Origin: Cordia subcordata
Lineage: Eukaryota > Streptophyta > Magnoliopsida > Boraginales > Cordiaceae
DNA length: 64,000 bases
Assembly (NCBI GenBank): GCA_028554755.1
Contig: JAPTOF010000005.1
Span: 4,054,501-4,118,500, forward strand
Direction: 5' to 3'
Positions 22,070 to 33,187 of this stretch are shown here, one piece after another. How positions within the stretch are numbered: position 1 is the stretch's first letter; every line of letters begins with the position of its first letter. The translations under genes were made by a program, and so were the position numbers. The notes beneath the pieces are model-generated. The model worked only from the letters and a program-made list of their open reading frames with translations, was not told the origin of the DNA and did no database searches.

Positions 22070-23971
22070 AAGGATCAATATTATTAAGTGTGATATATCC
22101 TAGTCCATATTTTCTAAAAATTCTACCAAGAAAACATGCTAGGAAAATTAAATAACCACTTAACACACACAAGAAAAAGCTTAAGAACATATAGAATATA
22201 ACTAGTACTTGCAAAAATATATAAAGCTAACCTCTTGAAGCGTGGGGCCTTTGATGAAGCTAAAACCATCACGAGCTTTGTTCCCGTTCACGAACAAAGC
22301 CGCCAAAAATTTTACTATAAGGGTGTTGCAATAGGCAACTCCTTAGTCTTCTTCCCTATGATTAAAGAGACTTATCTTGAGAGAATAGCCTCTTGTGTGG
22401 GAAGAAGTAAAGTAATATGCTTTTAAAAAACTAGAGCAAAAATCACACAATAAGTGTGTACTATGTGTTGTAGTATTTTCTTGCCAAAAAGGAAGAAATC
22501 AACTACAAAGTGGAATACATAAAAGGTATAGGGTCTTGTCTATTTATAGAGAGAACCTTGGCACCCAAGTTGCTAACCTTTCAATATGGGAGAAAATTTC
22601 CATGTAGTATTTCCTTTATGTAACTTGTCAATCTTGTCTTGGAAGACTTGTGCAAGTTGTTCACTTGTTTTTGTAGTATTTTGCAAGTTGTCCATTTGTC
22701 TTGGAAAACTTAGGCCAAGCCCATTATCTAAGTGTAACACATAGTCCATAATCCATGTGGAGGCCCAAGTCCAATAGGAAACCATCCTAGCCCAATTAGG
22801 TTATCTTGGACTCTAAAGAAAGTCCAAACCCAATTCCAAGCTTTGGTCCAATAAGGCTGCTACCACAATATGGAATTTGCTCTTTCAAGATTACTCTCCC
22901 AAAGTCATTTCAACTAAGGAAGGGGCCAAGAAGACATAATTATCCTTGGCTTCCAAAAATAATTAAAAATGTCCTTGCCCGATCTAGGCGACATAATAAT
23001 AATTATTTTTAACTCCGATCTATTCCACCATAAGATCAAAGTTGCACTCCGAGAATAATTGCCATTACCCAAAAGCTTATCACAAAAGAATGTGAACTTT
23101 GTCTTTGACCTACTAAATAACTGACCATAGTGCCCTTCTATGTATACCCACAGCTAATACCAGTCCTTTGGCCTGTGTACTATCACCTCCTTAGCTATAT
23201 CTTTTTCTGTTGGGTTTCTTGTCTAATTGCCAACCATCCTTGGTCAAGGAATCTCTTGATTTCGGGAGCGACCCTCAAGCCATATGACCGACACACCTAT
23301 AAAGGTAGTATCACTAGATCTAGATTCAGATGATAAATTTGGACAATCCCAAATAGGGCATATAGATTCCATTTTTGCATATGTATGTTTCAATTAATTA
23401 GAAATTAGCACTCAATGCACAAGGCTGTTGATCCTAATAAAAGAAGATCTCACCCACAGTGAATCAAAGTGCTAAACCCTAACTTTATTAGTTCATCCAC
23501 ATATACTCAAGATTAAGAGCAATGATCATTTAGTAGCAGTGAATGTCTTGTTTTCTTTCTTTGATAGTACATCTCTAGAAAACATACTCATAATGGTCCT
23601 ATCCAATACGTGACACACGTACTATTGAGACAAATCCAAAAAGTCCTCTAATGACCTAGGTAGATCACCCTCAAAGAGGAGACTTGCTCAATATAACCTT
23701 ATCCTAGTAGAGTGCCCAACACTACTATTCAGTTATGGATTCAATTTATGATGTGACTAAATCTAGACTTGGACCTACTGTGCATCCAGCCTCATTGCGC
23801 ACCTAAGTCATTAGTTCAAGTCAAGGGACCTTCATACATGCATCAATAAAACATAACAAAGATAATATGTAAGAAACTCACAATGCCATTTAACAAAAAA
23901 AATTGATTATACATTGTTTCATATCCAAAATGTCATGTACAAGTGAGCTTTAGGGCAAACTAATCCTAACA
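22070..23971 (-). repeat. 3' LTR of the copia element, about 1.9 kb
   Basis: On the minus strand it begins TGTTAGGATTAG at 23971, right after the polypurine tract. It runs to about 22070, where the expected CCTGCA end is replaced by CCTTTA. The segment 22073-23463 repeats at 29572-30943. Only this copy keeps the first 508 bp of the LTR (23464-23971). Confidence 0.88.
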
Positions 23972-23984
23972 ATCTCCCATTTGC
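23972..23984 (-). promoter_or_regulatory. Polypurine tract of the copia element
   Basis: The minus strand reads GCAAATGGGAGAT followed by TGTTAGG. GGGAGATTGTTAGG is the usual junction of polypurine tract and 3' LTR in plant copia elements. Confidence 0.8.
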
Positions 23985-23985
23985 A

Positions 23986-24677
23986 TTAAAGATCACTTCT
24001 GCAAAGCCTAATACCCAAAAACTCTAAATGTGTGGCAAACACTTTCTCTGAAAGAGTCTTAGTAAATGGGTTTGCCAGGATTTCCGTTGAAGCTATCTTT
24101 TCAACTACGACATCTCCTCTCTGGATAAACTCACAGATCAAGTGATATTTCCGTTCAATGTGTTTACCCTTTTGTGATTCCTGGGCTCTTTGTACTATGA
24201 AACAACACCGTTGTTGTCGCAATACAACGTTATTGGTCTGTGAGCTGCCGGCACAACCTTTAGGTCTAACAGGAACTTTCTTAGCCACACTGCCTCTTTC
24301 GCAGCCTCAGATGCTACTACATACTCGGCCTCCATGGTAGAGTCAGCAATACAATTTTGCTTCACACTTCTCCATGAAATAGGTCCTCCTGACAGAGTGA
24401 AAATATATCCAGAAGTAGACTTCCTGGAATCTCTGTCAGATTGAAAATCTGAGTCTGTATAGGCTAATGGCGTTAGATCATCTACACGGTATTCCAGCAC
24501 ATAATCCTTAGTTCCTTGCAGGAACTTGAATATATGCTTAACCGCAACCCAATGTGCCGGTCCAGGGTTTGACTGATATCTACTAACCATGCCAACAGTA
24601 AAGCATATATCTGGTCTAGTACATAACATGACATACATGAGGCTTCCAACTGCTGAAGCATAAGGAACTCGCTTCAT
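23986..24677 (-). pseudogene. Copia RNase H domain
   Basis: The frame from 24677 carries YASAVGSLMYVMLCTRPDI, then HWVAVKHIFKFLQGTKDY, LAYTDSDFQSDRDSRKSTSG, ISWRSVKQNCIADSTMEAEY and ITLYCDNNGV. These are the connection and RNase H blocks of copia pol, with the acidic residues of TDSDF and MEAEY kept. After a frameshift near 24200-24290 the end continues IERKYHLICEFIQRGDV and LANPFTKTL, the normal C terminus. Confidence 0.9.
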
Positions 24678-24872
24678 GCTCTCTATCTCCTCAAGTGTTT
24701 TAGGACATTAATCCCGAGATAGATAAACTCTATGTCTAGAAGGTAACGAAGCCTTCTTAGAGTTTTGCATGTTAAACCTGACTAGTATCTTCTCAATAAA
24801 TGAAGCTTGAGATAGGGCTTGCCTTCTGTTCTTACGATCTCGCATAAGTTTGATGCCTAGAACATAACTAGC
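24678..24872 (-). pseudogene. Copia linker between reverse transcriptase and RNase H, with two stops
   Basis: In the reverse transcriptase frame this reads ASYVLGIKLMRDR, then SQASFIEKILVRFNMQNSK, the normal link sequence. A stop follows MKDLG (24870-24872) and another follows YLSRD (near 24709). Confidence 0.8.
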
Positions 24873-25502
24873 TTATCCTAAATCCTTCATTTGAAATTGA
24901 GTAGAAAGCCAAACCTTGATGGATGATAACATCCCTACATCATTTCCAATTAGTAGGATACCATCCACATATAAAACCAGAAAAGCTACAGCATTTCCAT
25001 TACGCCTCTTATATATGCAAGGTTCATCAATATTTTGATCAAAACCATAAGATTTAATTGCTCGATCAAATTTGATGTTCCATGCTCTATATGCCTGTTT
25101 TAATCCATAAATGGACTTCTTTAATTTAGAAACCATATGTTCCTGGCCTTTAGCAATGTATCCATCTGGTTGTGTCATGTAAATGGTCTCATCAAGTTCC
25201 CCATTAAGAAAGGCTGTCTTGACGTCCATTTGCCATATCTCATAGTCATAATGACAAGCGATGGCTAAGAGTATCCTGATGGATTTAAGCATGGCTACTG
25301 GTGAGAAAGTTTCCTCATAATCGATCCCTTCTTTCTGAGTATAACCTTTTGCCACCAACCTTGCTTTAAAGGTTTCAACTTTTCCATCAACTCCTCTTTT
25401 TCTCTTGTAGACCCATTTGCACCTTATAGGTTTTACCTCTTCAGGTGCAACTACAAGATCCCAGACTTTGTTAGAACAAATAGATTCTAACTTTGAATCC
25501 AT
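24873..25502 (-). pseudogene. Copia reverse transcriptase, active-site Asp replaced by Gly
   Basis: Residues read WVYKRKRGVDGKVETFKARL, VAKGYTQKEGIDYEETFSPV, WQMDVKTAFLNGELDE, SKLKKSIYGLKQAYRAWN and FLVLYVDGILLIGND. This is a nearly full reverse transcriptase domain. The catalytic YVDD box is YVDG (codon GGT where GAT is expected), which removes an aspartate required for polymerisation. It starts in a different frame from the upstream integrase, so there is a frameshift near 25490-25500. Confidence 0.92.
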
Positions 25503-25717
25503 TGCCTTATGCCATCGGTCGGCATCTTTTCGGAAACTGCTTCATCATAACTTGTGGGATCTACCACCTGATTCTCTGAAGAAGTCTGAAAGGACTCTCT
25601 ATAGTATCTATCAAGAGGCTTGGACATCCTCCCACTATGACGATACTCCGATATATTAGGTGTAATATGTTGTTCTTTTCCATTCACAGTTACCACAGGT
25701 GTTACTGGAGATTCTTG
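25487..25717 (-). pseudogene. Copia linker between integrase and reverse transcriptase
   Basis: The frame holds RHSGRMSKPLDRYYRESFQ, a normal variable linker before the reverse transcriptase. An in-frame stop (25715-25717) separates it from the integrase part, and the frame changes at its end. Confidence 0.75.
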
Positions 25718-26491
25718 TCAAATCTCATCTAGAACAACTTCAGAATCTGGTGTTTTCTGGACCATTTCATCATTCTCTAAGTATCTAGCATGGGTGCTTA
25801 TAAACACCTTTTGCTCTTTAGGATTATAAAAGATCCCACCTTTGGTTCCCTTAGGATATCCAATGAAATAGCATAACTCAGATCTTGGTTCCAATTTTGA
25901 AGCATTACTATTAAGTAAATAAGCTGGACAGCCCCAAATGTGGAGATGATTTAAACTAGGCTTACGCCCAGTCCACATTTCTTGAGGTGTCCTAGGTACT
26001 GATTTAGATGGAACCAAGTTCAAGATGTATGTTGCTGTTTCAATGGCATACCCCCCAAAAGATAAAGGTAATGATGTTTGGCTCATCATTGACCTAACCA
26101 TATCTAATAGGGTACGATTTCTTCTCTCTGCTACACCATTTTGCTGAGGATTCCCTGGTGCAGTCAACTGAGACACTATCCCTTCTTGTGTAAGATTGTC
26201 TCTGAACTCACCTGAGAGGTATTTGCCACCTCGATCAGACCGAAGGGCTTTGATATGTTTATCTAATTTTCGCTCTGCCTCAGCTTTGAACTCTTTGAAT
26301 TTCTCAAAAGATTCAGACTTGCGTCGTATCAGATATACATATCCATACCTAGAGTAATCATCAATAAAAGTAATGAAATACTCATAACCTCCTCGTGCTG
26401 GTTTGCTCATAGGACCACACACATCAGTGTGAACTAATTCCAATACTTCTTTGGCCCTTGCTCCTTTAGAAGAAAATGACCGTTTAGTCAT
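25718..26491 (-). pseudogene. Copia integrase core
   Basis: Blocks include LELVHTDVCGPMSKPARGG, YFITFIDDYSRYGYVYLI, ALRSDRGGKYLSGEF, APGNPQQNGVAERRNRTLLD and MVRSMMSQTSLPLSFGGYA. The D-D-E catalytic residues are visible in HTDV, SDRGG and VAERRN. The C-terminal part, HIWGCPAYL and CYFIGYPKGTKGG, is typical of plant copia integrase. The domain is open for 257 codons, the longest open piece of this element. Confidence 0.92.
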
Positions 26492-26575
26492 CTTCCCTTT
26501 GAGACAAGATTCAGACGGAGGTAGATCTTCGAGATCTAATGAGCTAAGATGCCCATCTTCGACTAATCTCCGAAT

Positions 26576-27106
26576 TCACTTTAGACTGACATGTCCTAAG
26601 TGTAGGTGCCAAAGATAAGTATCATTGATCGAAGAAACTTTCCTTTTTCGGGAATTAGTTTGTTCTATATTATGCAGTAAGTTTGTAATAGGTTTTATAT
26701 AGAACAGGTTATCATGCATGCTACCGAAACAAATAATATTTCCATATTTACTGATATCAACACCAGAATGAAAATTAATGCAAAAACCATCTAATATTAA
26801 TTGTGAAATAGAGATAATGTTTTTACGTACATTCGGAACATAATAAACGTTGCTCAAAAATAACTTCCTATTACATGAAAAATTTAAGCACATTCCTCCC
26901 ATTGCAGCTGCTCATACTTTTGCTCCATTACCCATTCTCAGGGCAAACTCCCCTTTAGCTAGTTCCTTCATTTCCTGAAACCAATGTAAAGAATTGCAAA
27001 TATGGTTAGTGGCTCCTGAGTCTACAATCCAAGAATCAGTAGAATCAACCACTAAACAGGTTTTAATGTCGAACAAAAGAGGTGTACATATATGGCCTCG
27101 TGCCAA
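26576..27106 (-). pseudogene. Copia protease and GAG-pre-integrase domains
   Basis: 27106-26912 contains SWIVDSGATNHIC, the aspartic protease active site DSGA, then RMGNGAKV. After a TGA stop (26909-26911) the same frame goes on with LFLSNVYYVPNVRKNIISIS and ends YLWHLHLGHVSLK, the GAG-pre-integrase motif. Another stop (26573-26575) leads into the integrase. Confidence 0.88.
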
Positions 27107-27328
27107 GTACTTCGGGCAATCTTTTTTCCAGTGTCCTTTTAAGGCATATTTAAAACATTTGCCCTTGGGCTTTTCACCTGTTAACTGCCTGGGCTATTCA
27201 CCATTTCTCTTCTTTTTCCCTTGACCATGTTTTTGCTTCCCTTTTCCTTTGAACTTTCTCCTTTTCGGGTTAAGTCCAGAAGTGGACGCTTGAACAATAT
27301 TTATGTGGCCTTTATTTTTCATTATGGC
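27107..27328 (-). pseudogene. Copia zinc-knuckle region of gag, one Cys lost
   Basis: A basic stretch, KRRKFKGKGKQKHGQGKKKR, precedes a CCHC zinc knuckle reading CFKYALKGHWKKDC. The second cysteine of the CX2CX4HX4C motif is Tyr, so RNA binding would fail. Stops flank it: one before AIMKNKGH (near 27326) and one after KKKRNGE (near 27196). Confidence 0.85.
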
Positions 27329-27910
27329 TTATGTAGGTAGGAGCTCTTTCATTAATTCCATCATATCCATGTTCATCTTGCTCATATTATAATTAAGCTT
27401 GAACTGAGTATAGAATGACAGTAGAGTCTCCAAAATCATGTCTACATTTGACTGTTCATCTATGTTTGCTCCAAGGATCTCGACAGTATTGAAGTAATCC
27501 ATCATTTTGAGCATATACTCCCTAACAGATGCTCTTTCTGCCATCCTTTGATTCATAATTTCTCTAAGAGCACCTTGCCTTGCGGGCCTCCTCTTATCAG
27601 CAAACATACGAGACAGTGAGGTCATGATTTCTTTTGCAGTTTCCATATGATGATGCTTGCTCTACAAAATATCTGACATAGAAGCTATCATATAGCACTT
27701 GGCCATACTATTGGCTTTCTGCCATTTTGCCTCGGTATCTTTCTGGGCTTTAGAAGAGTTAGCCCTCACAATAGGACAAGGAGTTGTTAGGACATTCTTG
27801 TGCTCTTCTGCGGTAAGTACTATGTCCAAGTTTCGTTCCCAGTCCACAAAATTCAGCCCAGTGAGCTTGTGTTCTTTGAGAATTGTAGCTAGTGGACTGA
27901 ACGAAGACAT
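27329..27910 (-). pseudogene. Copia gag (UBN2 domain), one internal stop
   Basis: The start at 27910 reads MSSFSPLATILKEHKLTGLN then FVDWERNLDIVL, the usual N terminus of this copia lineage. A TAG follows SDIL where Gln is usual (about 27659-27661). The same frame goes on from 27646 with METAKEIMTSLSRMFADKRR, then NQRMAERASVREYMLKMM and MILETLLSFYTQFKLNYN, the UBN2 gag domain. Confidence 0.88.
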
Positions 27911-29547
27911 TTTTCTGGATACAACAATATAATCATAATTAATTTATGAGTATAGAATTGATGCATGTATAATATGTATGCTATCTTTGGAATAAAACAT
28001 ACAAGTACTTTTTACATCATTTGCCTTTGAGTAGATCAACCCTTTAAACTACTCGATGTAACAGTGTCTCAATGTCCTCATAAGAACTCCACCGATGGGA
28101 TGGCTGAACTTATGAATGTTAGGTTAAGTGCCACCACATATCTGAATTAACAATTGTCTGGATATGATCCAATTGAATAATTCAATCACTGTTTTGTTTG
28201 GCTTCTTAAATCTGGTAGCGAACTCTATCGATAGGATAGCCAAACCTACCATTTAAGTTGAGTGTACACCCATTCCTAATGTTTATTCCCCATAACATTC
28301 TTGATTTAAGCCCTTCGATAGGGTAATGACTTTAATCAATGTTGCCTAAGGCGATCTTTAGTGAAGAACTCCACCGATAGGATGGCCGAACTTACTAACA
28401 CCCTTTTGAATAAACATTTTATGTTTCACCTTGTTAAATCTAGACAAAGTGTCACCTTCCGTCGGGGAAGTTAATGACATTTATCATTAACGTGAATTGA
28501 ATATGGAAAGCTGTGGGGTATTTCCAGTCCCCTCTCCCACTCAATATTTTAACTTAAGGGTTTCCTTTGATATTCTTGCTTTATTTTAGATCTGAACACA
28601 TTTTGGATTTTTGTAAATCCCCTTTGTATTACTAAAACATTGCAATATCATAATAGATCTCTTACCTAAACTTAGGTGCATAAACCTTTAGGTTGATATA
28701 TATGTAAATCTCAAGTTAAGTTCTTTTAATGTTGTCATGAGATCTCATGGCATCTTTAGACATAGTTGCTTATAATTATCTTGTCTGAGCCATTCTCATA
28801 AACTTAACTATCTTTGAGAATCAACTCATAGGTATGACTGATTTTTATAAATCCTAACGAGTGGACATATTTCTAAGTGGCAATCATGCTCATGCAAATA
28901 TGTTAAAACATATATCAATGCATTATAAACATCCACCAAAATATGTTAGAATTCCTCTTTGATGGCTCCCTGCAATCTTCAACAAAAATAGCACACATAG
29001 TAGCTTTTTCTGCCTCAGTCGGTCAACCGTCAATAAGAGCTGGTCGACCGACTCCAATTGCTTCAGGAATTTTTGCTCTCTAGAGTAGCTGGTTGACCTA
29101 GCCGGACGCCTTACCGGTCGATCGATTAGGTCCAGCCGGTCGTCCGGCTTGCTTACCCGGCAGAGTATTCTTCTATGTTGTTTTCTTGTTTTTCTCCTTG
29201 GTCTTCAAAGATTACAATAATACACTTTGCTATTGCTAATACAAGCTTCATATAGAAACATTACAAGGATATCAAAACATCCTATGCTTCTTTTAAATTA
29301 AACTAAAAGCAATAACCATAAATATTTTATACATGAAATCGCCTATGGCCAAGCTTTGTTGACCGTACACGAAAACTCTATCATGCATACATAAGAACCA
29401 TCAAAGGGATTTTATATCACCTGCAAATACAAGCATAAAACCACAAGTATATGCAACACAAGATTTCCTAATCTTGCCACTCACAAGATGACTAATATAT
29501 TTATGCAAATACAATATTTTTGCATAGTCTAAGCATGTTGTGTATGA
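27911..29547 (-). other. Leader of the copia element with dispersed repeats
   Basis: About 1.64 kb lies between primer-binding site and gag. It contains three copies of a motif like GAACTCCACCGATAGGATGG (28084, 28220, 28366) spaced about 140 bp. It also has a cluster of GGTCGACC-like palindromes at 29020-29150. No protein frame is seen. Confidence 0.6.
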
Positions 29548-29565
29548 GCCTAAGCTCTAATACCA
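29548..29565 (-). promoter_or_regulatory. Copia primer-binding site (initiator tRNA-Met)
   Basis: The minus strand reads TGGTATTAGAGCTTAGGC two bases after the LTR end CTGCA. It is a slightly mutated match to TGGTATCAGAGC. Confidence 0.8.
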
Positions 29566-29567
29566 AT

Positions 29568-30943
29568 TGCAGGATCGATATTATTAAGTGTGATGTATCC
29601 TAGTCCATATTTTCTAAAAATTCTACCAGGAAAACATGCTAGGAAAAATTAAATAACCACTTAACACATACAAGAACAAGCTTAAGAACATATAGAATAT
29701 AACTAGTACTTGCAAAAATATATAAAGCTAACCTCTTGAAGCGTGGGGCCTTTGATGAAGCTAAAACCTCATGAGCTTTGCTCCCGTTCACGACAAAAAA
29801 TTTACTATAAGGGTGTCGCAATAGGCAACTCCCTAGTCTTATTCCCTATGATTAAAGAGACTTATCTTGAGAGAATAGCCTCTTGTGTGGGAAGAAGTAA
29901 AGTAATATGCTCTTGAAAAACTAGAGCAAAAATCACACAATAAGTGTGTACTATATGTTGTAGTATTTTCTTGCCAAAAAGGAAGAAATCAACTACAAAG
30001 TGGAATACATAAAAGGTATAAGGTCTTGTCTATTTATAGAGAGAACCTTGGCACCCAAAGTTGCTAAACTTTCAATGTGGGAGAAAATTTCCATGTAGTA
30101 TTTCCTTTATGTAACTTGTCAATCTTGTCTTGGAAGATTTGTGCAAGTTGTCCACTTGTTTTTGTAGTATTTTGCAAGTTGTCCACTTGTCTTGGAAGAC
30201 TTAGGCCAAGCCCATTATCCAAGTGCAACACATAGTCCATAATCCATGTGGAGGCCCAAGTCCAATAGGAAACCATCCTAGCCCAATTAGGTTATCTTGG
30301 ACTTTAAAGAAAGTCCAAACCCAATTCCAAGTTTTGGTCCAATAAGGCTACTACCACAATATGGAATTTGCTTTTTCAAGATTACTCTCCCAAAGTCATA
30401 AGGGGCCAAGAAGACACAATTATCCTTGGCTTCCAAAAATAATTAAAAATGTCCTTGCCCGATCTAAGCGACATAATAATAAGTATTTTTAACTCCGATC
30501 TATTCCACCATAAGATCAAAGTTGCACTCCGAGAATAATTGCCATTACCCAAAAGCTTATCACAAAAGAATGTGAACTTTGTCTTTGACCTACTAAATAA
30601 CTGACCATAATGCCCCTCTATGTATACCCACCGCTAAGACCGGTCATTTGGCCTGTGTATTATCACCTCCTTAGCTGTATCTTTTTCCATTGGTTTTCTT
30701 GTCCAATTGCCAACCATCTTTAGTCAAGGAATTTCTTGATCTCGGGAGCGACCCTCAAACCATATGACCGACACATCTATAAAGGTAGTATCACTAGATC
30801 TAGATTCGGATGATAAATTTGGACAATCCTAAAGGGGGCACATAGATTCCATTTTTGCATATGTATGTTCCAATTAATTAGAAATTAGCACTCAATGCAC
30901 AAGGCCGTTGATCCTAATAAAAGAAGATCTCACCCACAGTGAA
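29568..30943 (-). repeat. 5' LTR of the copia element, truncated
   Basis: It matches the 3' LTR (22073-23463) closely but stops at 30943, lacking the LTR's first 508 bp. The sequence changes directly into the gypsy gag. With its promoter-proximal start gone, this copy cannot drive normal transcription. Small gaps relative to the other LTR are visible near 29785 and 30400. Confidence 0.85.
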
Positions 30944-32781
30944 GCTTAGATGGAACACCTATGGTGCAAATGCTACTAACCCTCTCTGTAAGCTTCACCT
31001 TCTCACGTAGGCAGGTGGTCTGCCTCTTCGTAATACATAGATCTTTAAAGAATTTGGCATAAGTTAATATCTTCTTAATGGCCTTAACTAAAGGTAGAGA
31101 ACACTGTAAGGCTCTAAAATCCTCGATTCTTTGTCGTCCTCAATTTTCTTGGATCTCTCTAATGCTAAGGAAAAGGAAATCTAGGAGTAACATTATGAGA
31201 TTCAAAAACCTATTTCCCTTTTCTACGAGGCGGATCAACACTCATCTCAATGTGATTTCTCTCTTTCTTTTCAGACCCTCTAGTCTTCTCCTTAGGCACA
31301 CTAGTCTCTCCATCAAAACACATCATTTTAGGCCTAGTTCTACTCGTGGACTCTCCCACCTGATTATCTATAACCTTACCACTTTTCAAGGTCGTAACAG
31401 CCTTAGCCTGTGCATAATCTTTGGAGAAGGGCTAGACGTACTACACGGCTCTCTAGGACTCGGCTCAAGATAAACAAGTGGCTTCCCTGGGTCTCTATAG
31501 CAAACTTGTTCAGCAAGATGTCCTATTTGATTCTTTAAATCTCCTATCACGCTCTGAACCATTTGTTGTTGGGCTTGTATCGTCTCAAAAAGTAAGTCTA
31601 TCCTACAATTAACTACGAGCTGAATAGGTGGAGTAGGATTGACGGGAATAGATTGGAATGACTGTTGTGACAAACTAGGATACCTAGACTTAGAAACTGC
31701 CTGATAAAACCCTAGAGGACTAGGATGATTCTGGAACGAATAAGAAGAATTTGTGTTGTTGTGAGACTACACTATCCTGGAATGATCATGCCACCCGAGT
31801 CCAGGTACGCGAGAAGTAGGGGATAAATGACCTTGACTGGCAAGAACGTGTTCTTGTAAAAACTCAAGGAATTGTGGGGTGAGAAGGCATTCTATTATGG
31901 TATGGCTAGACTCAGAGCACAAAGCACACACCTCTACAAGACTAAGAGGATGAGGAAAAGATACACTAAGGGTAGACCTATGAGTGGATATAGTACCTAA
32001 AGACATAAATTGGTCAAACTTCCTAGTGAGAGCTCTCACCTCAGTAGCTAAATCATAATTTGAGTCAACCTTGAACACATTACTAAGAGTGGTATTCCTA
32101 GTTCCCTTCCTTACTCTTTCAAAATCAACATTCTAGAACAAGTCCTCCACCATAACCTCTGGTTTTGACCAAGCCTCATTAGGTGTCAAATCTAAGAACC
32201 CCCTCACCTCTCAAAGCATTGACCATTAGCCTACAAGGTAAAGTCAAGCCTAAGTAGAAAAATTGGAGCAATTCATGTAAATCATACCCATGATGTGGGC
32301 ATTAGCGACAAAGCTCATTGAATCTCTCCTAAGTCTCGTGAAGAGGCTCTAATTCTTGTTGCAAATGTCATGATCTCTGCCCTAAAAGCGGTTGTCTTAG
32401 CTATTGGGAAAAATCTATGAAAGAACTTAACTTGAAGCTCATCCCAACTAGAGATAGACTCATGTCGTAAGGACTTGAACCATTGGCTTGCTTTATCTTT
32501 CAAAAAGAATGGGAACAATATAAGCCTAACTTTTTCGAAAGAGACATCCCTAAAATGAATGGTAGAGCATATCTCAAAAATGCATCTATAAACGCACAGG
32601 GATTCTCATTATTGTGGCCATAGAATGATGGAAGCATTTGCAAGGTCTCGGGCCTAATCTTAAAGGTTATATCTCCTAGGGTTGGTAGTTGAATAGGCAT
32701 GCAAGGTTGATAATTGTTGAGCTCAAAATATTGTCTTAAGGTCTTGGCTTTAAGTGAAGGATCAAGATTAGGGTTAGCCAT
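30944..32781 (-). pseudogene. Ty3/gypsy (Athila-like) gag, broken
   Basis: The start at 32781 reads MANPNLDPSLKAKTLRQYFE. Then come FPFFLKDKASQWFKSL and SSWDELQVKFFHRFFP (gag core). In another frame follow ERFNELCR, CPHHGYDLHELLQFFYLGL and RLMVNALRGEG. A CCHC knuckle, CALCSESSHTIIEC, is intact near 31910. The tail has VICDLKNQIGHLAEQ-like sequence (IGDLKNQIGHLAEQV) and, at 30950-31080, ILTYAKFFKDLCITKRQ and VKLTERVSSIC, the end of gag. Several stops and frameshifts are present. The reading stops at the junction with the truncated copia LTR, just before the protease should begin. Confidence 0.85.
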
Positions 32782-33054
32782 CTATTCAAGAATGCAAAAT
32801 AACCTAATTCTCTTTCCAAACTTCAACCCCGAAACTTCAATTCAACAAGCAACTATCTACCACGAACACCTAAATCCTAAGGAAAACACAAAACAAAGGA
32901 CAAATGCTAAATGTAAACTAAACTAGCAATATCAAAAATAAGTAAAGTAACAAATAATGAAAATACATATGTACATGATAAACAAACAAAAAAATGTATA
33001 TACAACATGTAACTAATGAAAAACACACAAAAACAAGGGAACCAACAACCGTGC

Positions 33055-33072
33055 CTCCTAGCAATGGCGCCA
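33055..33072 (-). promoter_or_regulatory. Gypsy primer-binding site
   Basis: The minus strand reads TGGCGCCATTGCTAGGA, six bases after the 5' LTR end. It matches the TGGCGCCGTTGCCGGGGA type seen in Athila/Tat elements. Confidence 0.75.
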
Positions 33073-33078
33073 AAAACT

Positions 33079-33187
33079 TAATTGTAAACCTTTAAGAGTG
33101 TTACTCACAAGCACACAGTTTACGGTAGTATAGCGTGTGTGAGTGCGAGGTTGTGTCCATGGGGAGGCTATCTTAGTGTGTGGCTCT
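33079..33187 (-). repeat. 5' LTR of the gypsy element, inner piece
   Basis: TAATTGTAAACCTTTAAGAG matches TGATCGTAAACCTTTAAGAG of the 3' LTR. The match continues to TGTGTGGCTCTA at 33187 and then breaks at an insertion. Confidence 0.8.

Larger units (their letters stand above)
22070..30943 (-). mobile_element. Ty1/copia retrotransposon, degenerate, nested in the gypsy element
   Basis: The order on the minus strand is: truncated 5' LTR (29568-30943), initiator-Met primer-binding site, a leader of about 1.6 kb, gag (from 27910), zinc knuckle, protease, integrase, reverse transcriptase, RNase H (to 23986), polypurine tract and 3' LTR (22070-23971). Pol order integrase before reverse transcriptase defines copia. 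The two LTRs look very similar over about 1.37 kb, with few substitutions and some small indels, which suggests a fairly recent insertion. Even so, the coding region has at least eight stops and two frameshifts. Confidence 0.92.

Noticed and set aside
28084..28390. CRISPR-like array
   Set aside because: Three diverged motifs at unequal spacing within a plant retrotransposon leader; not a CRISPR.
31078..31473. 131-codon plus-strand frame
   Set aside because: Antisense shadow of the gypsy gag remnant on the minus strand.
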